Shown here in pieces: positions 5,492-8,834 of a DNA stretch of 8,834 bases. The stretch's first letter is position 1; the number at the start of each line of letters is the position of its first letter. Source of the DNA: Oscillospiraceae bacterium (GTDB taxonomy: Bacteria; Bacillota; Clostridia; Oscillospirales; Ruminococcaceae); contig JAISLG010000067.1 of the NCBI GenBank assembly GCA_031260615.1, positions 1-8,834 of the forward strand, read 5' to 3'. The translations under genes and the position numbers were made by a program. Below the pieces are notes generated by a model that was not told where the DNA came from, searched no databases, and saw nothing but the letters and a program-made list of their open reading frames with translations.

Positions 5492-6472
5492 ATGCCAACG
5501 TTCTTTGCATACTTCGCCGATTTGCTTGCCAGTGTAAAAAATATTGTCTTTTCAATCGGCGTGTTTGAAATCTTTGAGATTGTTATACTGACACTCCTGA
5601 CCTACTTCATTATCCGATTTATCCGCGACACACGCGCCGAACAACTTATCAAAGGTATTCTCGTGTTCGGGGTTATCCTACTCGTGTTCCGCTCCGCAAA
5701 CTTCAAGGTTCTCAAACAACTGTCCGATATTCTGCTTAACGCGGGGCTTGTCGCCGTTGTAGTAATGTTCCAGCCCGAACTCCGCCGCGCCTTGGAACGT
5801 ATGGGCAGAAGCGGCGCGGTTCGGCGTATCACTACCATTGAACAGTCGGGGGAACAGTTCTCCGTGTCCGTTATGATAAGCGAAGTGTGTTCCGCTTGCG
5901 AGTCGATGTCAAAGTCCGTTACTGGCGCACTTATTGTTATTGAACGGCGTACCAAACTCGGCGAGCAAATCGCTACGGGTACGGTTATTGACGCGCAACC
6001 CACCTCTATGCTGATTCGCAATATATTCTTTAAGAACTCCCCACTGCACGACGGAGCAATGATTATACGCGGCAACCGCGTTTACGCCGCAGGGTGCTTC
6101 CTCCCGAAACCGCAGAATGATGAGCGTATTCCGCGTGAACTCGGTACGCGCCACCGCGCCGCAGTCGGTATGTCCGAAATATCCGATTCTATCGTTATCG
6201 TTGTGTCCGAGGAAACAGGTAAAATATCCCTTGTCGAAAACGGCGATATTAAACGCGGCATTGACCGCGCCGATTTGGAAAAACGCCTGTCGAAACGCCT
6301 CGTTAAAGTAAATTTGAAAAAGCAACCTCAAAATAATAACTCCCCCTTACACGCCGAACACCAACTCCCCAAAAAAATGCCCAAACACAAACAGAACAAG
6401 CAAGTCATTTCCAAAACAGCCGACAATGCCGCCATAATCAACCCAAATAATAACGGGGGTGACGATGAATAA
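5492..6472 (+). CDS. cdaA: Membrane diadenylate cyclase CdaA (DacA), makes cyclic di-AMP
   Basis: CdaA condenses two ATP into cyclic di-AMP, the second messenger that controls potassium and osmolyte transport and cell wall balance in Bacillota. The 326-residue protein has hydrophobic segments at about 17-44, 53-67 and 80-94. The signature FQPELRRALERMGR follows at 93-106, and the DAC domain covers roughly 115-270. The catalytic motif DGA is at 187-189 in SPLHDGAMI and RHR at 220-222 in GTRHRAAVG, both intact. Residues 275-326 are an Asn/Lys/Pro-rich tail absent from Bacillus CdaA, which ends soon after the domain. The ATG at 5492 follows AAGGAGGGG with about 8 bases of spacing. The last 8 bases overlap cdaR, as expected for coupled partners. 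Confidence 0.97.
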   Translation: MPTFFAYFADLLASVKNIVFSIGVFEIFEIVILTLLTYFIIRFIRDTRAEQLIKGILVFGVILLVFRSANFKVLKQLSDILLNAGLVAVVVMFQPELRRALERMGRSGAVRRITTIEQSGEQFSVSVMISEVCSACESMSKSVTGALIVIERRTKLGEQIATGTVIDAQPTSMLIRNIFFKNSPLHDGAMIIRGNRVYAAGCFLPKPQNDERIPRELGTRHRAAVGMSEISDSIVIVVSEETGKISLVENGDIKRGIDRADLEKRLSKRLVKVNLKKQPQNNNSPLHAEHQLPKKMPKHKQNKQVISKTADNAAIINPNNNGGDDE

Positions 6473-7784
6473 AATCAAACAAGTGGGGACATATCTGATT
6501 AAAAACCTGATGGCTCTCGTATTATCGTTTGCCATTGCCGTTGCCGTGTGGGTCGCCGTGTCGCTTAATATCTTCCCCGATGTCACGCGCCATATTACGA
6601 ATGTACCCGTATCCGTGCCTGCGCCCACCACCACTATGCAGTCGAATAACCTTAAACTCTCCGCGCTGTCTGTTAAATCCGCAAACGTGGACATTATCGG
6701 GAAAAGATACGACATAGGCGCGCTCACCTCGGACGAACTCGTCACCGAACCCGACTTGTCCGATATATTACAGCCAGGTAATCACACTGTGCCGCTTATC
6801 GTAAAATACGTTGACTCCGCGAAAAAAGACAAGGAATTAACATTGCAATCGAAAACATACATTGATGTCACGATAATCAAGATTACCTCCAAAACGCTCG
6901 ATATTCTCCCCGACACCGAACACCTCAAAGCCGCTAACGGGTTTGTTATTAACGCGGCGAGAACAGTTGTCGCCCCCGCGTCTGTTACCATTTCGGGCAA
7001 CGAAGAACTTATCAACTCTATAAAAAAAGTAATAGCCGTACCCTCCGCCGGTACAGAACCACTCTCGGAAAATGTGGATTTGTCCGCTAAATTGGAGTAT
7101 TACGGGGCGAACAATTCGCTGATTGCCGATACAACGGGGTTGAGTGTGAATGCCCAGTATTTTCTGGTGAACGTCACCGTCGCTCCCGAAACTGTTACGC
7201 GGTCTTACCCCGTTAATATCGACATAAATCCGCCGCAAGGTTTCTCAAACTTCAACTCTACCTCCCTCACTTGGCGTATCAAAGCCGAACCCTCCGAGAT
7301 ACTCATTTCGGGTCCGAAAGCCGATATTGATAACTTCTCGATTGCGTTCCCACCCGTTTCGCTCACCGAGATTACCTACCCGAACCTTAAAAATGGGTTG
7401 ACCTATAATATCAAAAGTATTGAATTGCCCGAAGGGTACGAGAATGTGTCGGGGTACGACACCATATCGCTTAAATTCGAGAACACGTCCGATTACGTCA
7501 GCAACCCTATCTACCTCACCGCCGACAATATCAGTATCGGGTCGTCGCCTAAAAATATCATCGCGACAATACCAAGCCAAAAAATACTCGTGAATGTCGT
7601 GGGTCCCGTTACCGATGCAATGCTACTCACCCCCGACGACATTTCGCTCACCGTCAACCTTAGCGGCGGCGATTACTCCGAGGGTATGGTTACGCTTAAC
7701 GCGGCGTATAAAATTAACGGGGTGTCTGTTCCTTGCTGGCTTGATGGGATACCAAAAGTTAAAGTAAACTTGAAACTAATTTAG
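6465..7784 (+). CDS. cdaR: CdaR, YbbR-domain regulator of CdaA
   Basis: CdaR (YbbR) is an extracytoplasmic, membrane-anchored partner that modulates CdaA activity. The 439-residue protein has one N-terminal transmembrane helix at about 13-34 (NLMALVLSFAIAVAVWVAV) and then an exported beta-rich part. Four YbbR-like repeats can be drawn at roughly 42-137, 142-237, 245-337 and 345-438, each ending in a short strand such as YIDVTI, FLVNVTV, ISLKFEN or VKVNLKLI. Four repeats is the number in Bacillus CdaR. ATG 6465-6467 is preferred over GTG 6459-6461 because the GGGGGTG run just upstream can serve the ATG at proper spacing, while the GTG lies inside that run. It overlaps the end of cdaA by 8 bases and shares its promoter. 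Confidence 0.93.
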   Translation: MNKIKQVGTYLIKNLMALVLSFAIAVAVWVAVSLNIFPDVTRHITNVPVSVPAPTTTMQSNNLKLSALSVKSANVDIIGKRYDIGALTSDELVTEPDLSDILQPGNHTVPLIVKYVDSAKKDKELTLQSKTYIDVTIIKITSKTLDILPDTEHLKAANGFVINAARTVVAPASVTISGNEELINSIKKVIAVPSAGTEPLSENVDLSAKLEYYGANNSLIADTTGLSVNAQYFLVNVTVAPETVTRSYPVNIDINPPQGFSNFNSTSLTWRIKAEPSEILISGPKADIDNFSIAFPPVSLTEITYPNLKNGLTYNIKSIELPEGYENVSGYDTISLKFENTSDYVSNPIYLTADNISIGSSPKNIIATIPSQKILVNVVGPVTDAMLLTPDDISLTVNLSGGDYSEGMVTLNAAYKINGVSVPCWLDGIPKVKVNLKLI

Positions 7785-7835
7785 TTAAGACATCACCACA
7801 ATACACTTACCAAACCTAATGTAAGGAAAATAAAA

Positions 7836-8834
7836 ATGCAGGACAAATCCACCACCCAAATTGCGTTCCGACTTAACGGCAAGGATATATCATTCAAAAC
7901 GTCGATGAACCGCGAGGATTCCGAACGGATACGCAATAAATTTGCGTCTAATTTCCCGAAAGTCGCGCAGATGGTTGAACAATCCCCGAAAAAATATTAT
8001 GGGGATTTCGGCGCGTTGCTTATGACCGCCGTCGAGATTATTGAGTTTGAGGTTGGGCGGTATAATGATACCGACAAGCACCTCGGCGAACTCGAAAACG
8101 ACCTGAAACGCATTGCCCCCGAATATGCCGAAAAATTCGAGAACGAACGGCGTAAATTGGAGGAGGATTTCGACATTGCCGCTAAACGCGCACAAGAGGA
8201 GCGCGACTCGCAAATTAAATTGCTCACCGAGGACTTCGAGCGTAAAGAATCGGATTACAAGGACCGCCTTACGGATTTGGGGCGGAAACTTTCCGAAACT
8301 GAAACCGCGTTTGAGAAGTTAAAACAGGATAATGCACTCACGAACACCGATATGTCAAAGGCGAGGGAGGCGCACGCCGAGTTAAAGTCTAAGTCGGATA
8401 ATTTGCAGCGCGAACTCGTCGGGGCAAAGACGGAGGCGGATTCCACCGCTGCCGCGCTTAAATTGTTGCAAGAAAATGTCGAAAAGAAAATTGAGGACGA
8501 GAAAACTAAACTCGCGGACGAACTTAATACCCGTCATTTGAGAGAACGGTCGGATTTGACAAAGGAAGTCGCCGAATTAACAGGGCGAATTTCCGCCGTT
8601 ACGTCCGAAAATGCCGCGCTTAATACGGCGCGTGCCGCGTTGTTGTCGGAACAACAGAACTTTATTGCACAGCAAAATACAAAATACACGGATTTACTGA
8701 ACAAATTAACGGGCGAAAAGGCGGCGTTTGTCGAGAAAACTGAGTCGGATATTGCGCTCGACCGCGAACGATTCGCAAAAGAATTAGCCGAAAAACAGGT
8801 AACTGTCGAGATTGCCATTCAAAAGACGAATGAA
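7836..8834 (+). CDS. Large coiled-coil protein with a ZapA-like start, C-terminus cut by window edge
   Basis: The frame is open from ATG 7836-7838 to the window end, giving 333 residues with no stop. Residues 8-75 (IAFRLNGKDISF through LLMTAVEIIEFEV) have the beta-strand, helix, helix pattern of ZapA: a short xGxxxxF hairpin and a helix ending in a heptad-like run. Residues 80-333 are almost continuous charged coiled coil rich in Glu, Lys and Ala, with leucines at heptad spacing (LENDLKRIAPEYAEKFENER). No signal peptide or membrane helix is seen. GTAAGGAAAA lies about 6 bases before the ATG. The gene follows cdaR by 51 bases with no clear promoter or terminator, so it is probably the third gene of that operon. 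A cell division or structural role is a guess from the weak ZapA likeness. The family is not recognised with confidence. Confidence 0.85.
   Translation, partial: MQDKSTTQIAFRLNGKDISFKTSMNREDSERIRNKFASNFPKVAQMVEQSPKKYYGDFGALLMTAVEIIEFEVGRYNDTDKHLGELENDLKRIAPEYAEKFENERRKLEEDFDIAAKRAQEERDSQIKLLTEDFERKESDYKDRLTDLGRKLSETETAFEKLKQDNALTNTDMSKAREAHAELKSKSDNLQRELVGAKTEADSTAAALKLLQENVEKKIEDEKTKLADELNTRHLRERSDLTKEVAELTGRISAVTSENAALNTARAALLSEQQNFIAQQNTKYTDLLNKLTGEKAAFVEKTESDIALDRERFAKELAEKQVTVEIAIQKTNE

Noticed and set aside
6459..6464. GTG start for cdaR at 6459
   Set aside because: The GTG lies within the GGGGGTG run that serves as the ribosome site for the ATG at 6465.

Overview
The window looks like a piece of a Bacillota chromosome, most likely from a Clostridia-type anaerobe. 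The evidence is a FabK-type (not FabI) enoyl-ACP reductase, a FabH/FabD/FabG type II fatty acid set, a CdaA-CdaR cyclic-di-AMP pair, strong GGAGG-type ribosome binding sites and AT-rich sigma-A-like promoters. Base composition is moderate, with many GCG, CGC and CCC codons. Family or genus cannot be assigned by eye. No tRNA, rRNA, CRISPR array, transposase or phage gene was seen.

Left arm (1-4220, minus strand, read right to left): fabH, then mazE, mazF, fabK, an acidic Pro/Glu/Thr-rich protein of unknown function, and fabG, which is cut by the window edge. Spacing is tight: 19 bases between fabH and mazE, a 4-base overlap between mazE and mazF, 90 bases before fabK, 58 before the unknown gene and 2 before fabG. 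This suggests one fatty acid synthesis operon with a toxin-antitoxin pair inside it. fabH lacks an ordinary start codon where homology and the Shine-Dalgarno site require one; an ACG sits there instead.

Middle (4221-4317): a short divergent control region with candidate promoters facing both ways. To its right, fabD (malonyl-CoA:ACP transacylase) is on the plus strand, apart from the rest of the fab genes. FabD makes malonyl-ACP, FabH condenses it with acyl-CoA, FabG reduces the 3-keto group and FabK reduces the enoyl group. The dehydratase, elongation condensing enzyme and ACP are not in view and may lie beyond position 1.

Right arm (5185-8834, plus strand): a 307-base intergenic stretch holds several inverted repeats, a short direct repeat and a very good sigma-A-type promoter. 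It is followed by cdaA (diadenylate cyclase) and cdaR (its membrane-anchored YbbR-domain regulator), which overlap by 8 bases. The usual third gene, glmM, is absent. In its place is a large open coiled-coil protein whose first 75 residues faintly resemble ZapA; it runs off the right edge.

No wholly new system is evident. The points most worth a second look are the mazEF pair inside the fab operon, the ACG start of fabH, the unknown acidic protein between fabK and fabG, and the coiled-coil gene that replaces glmM.
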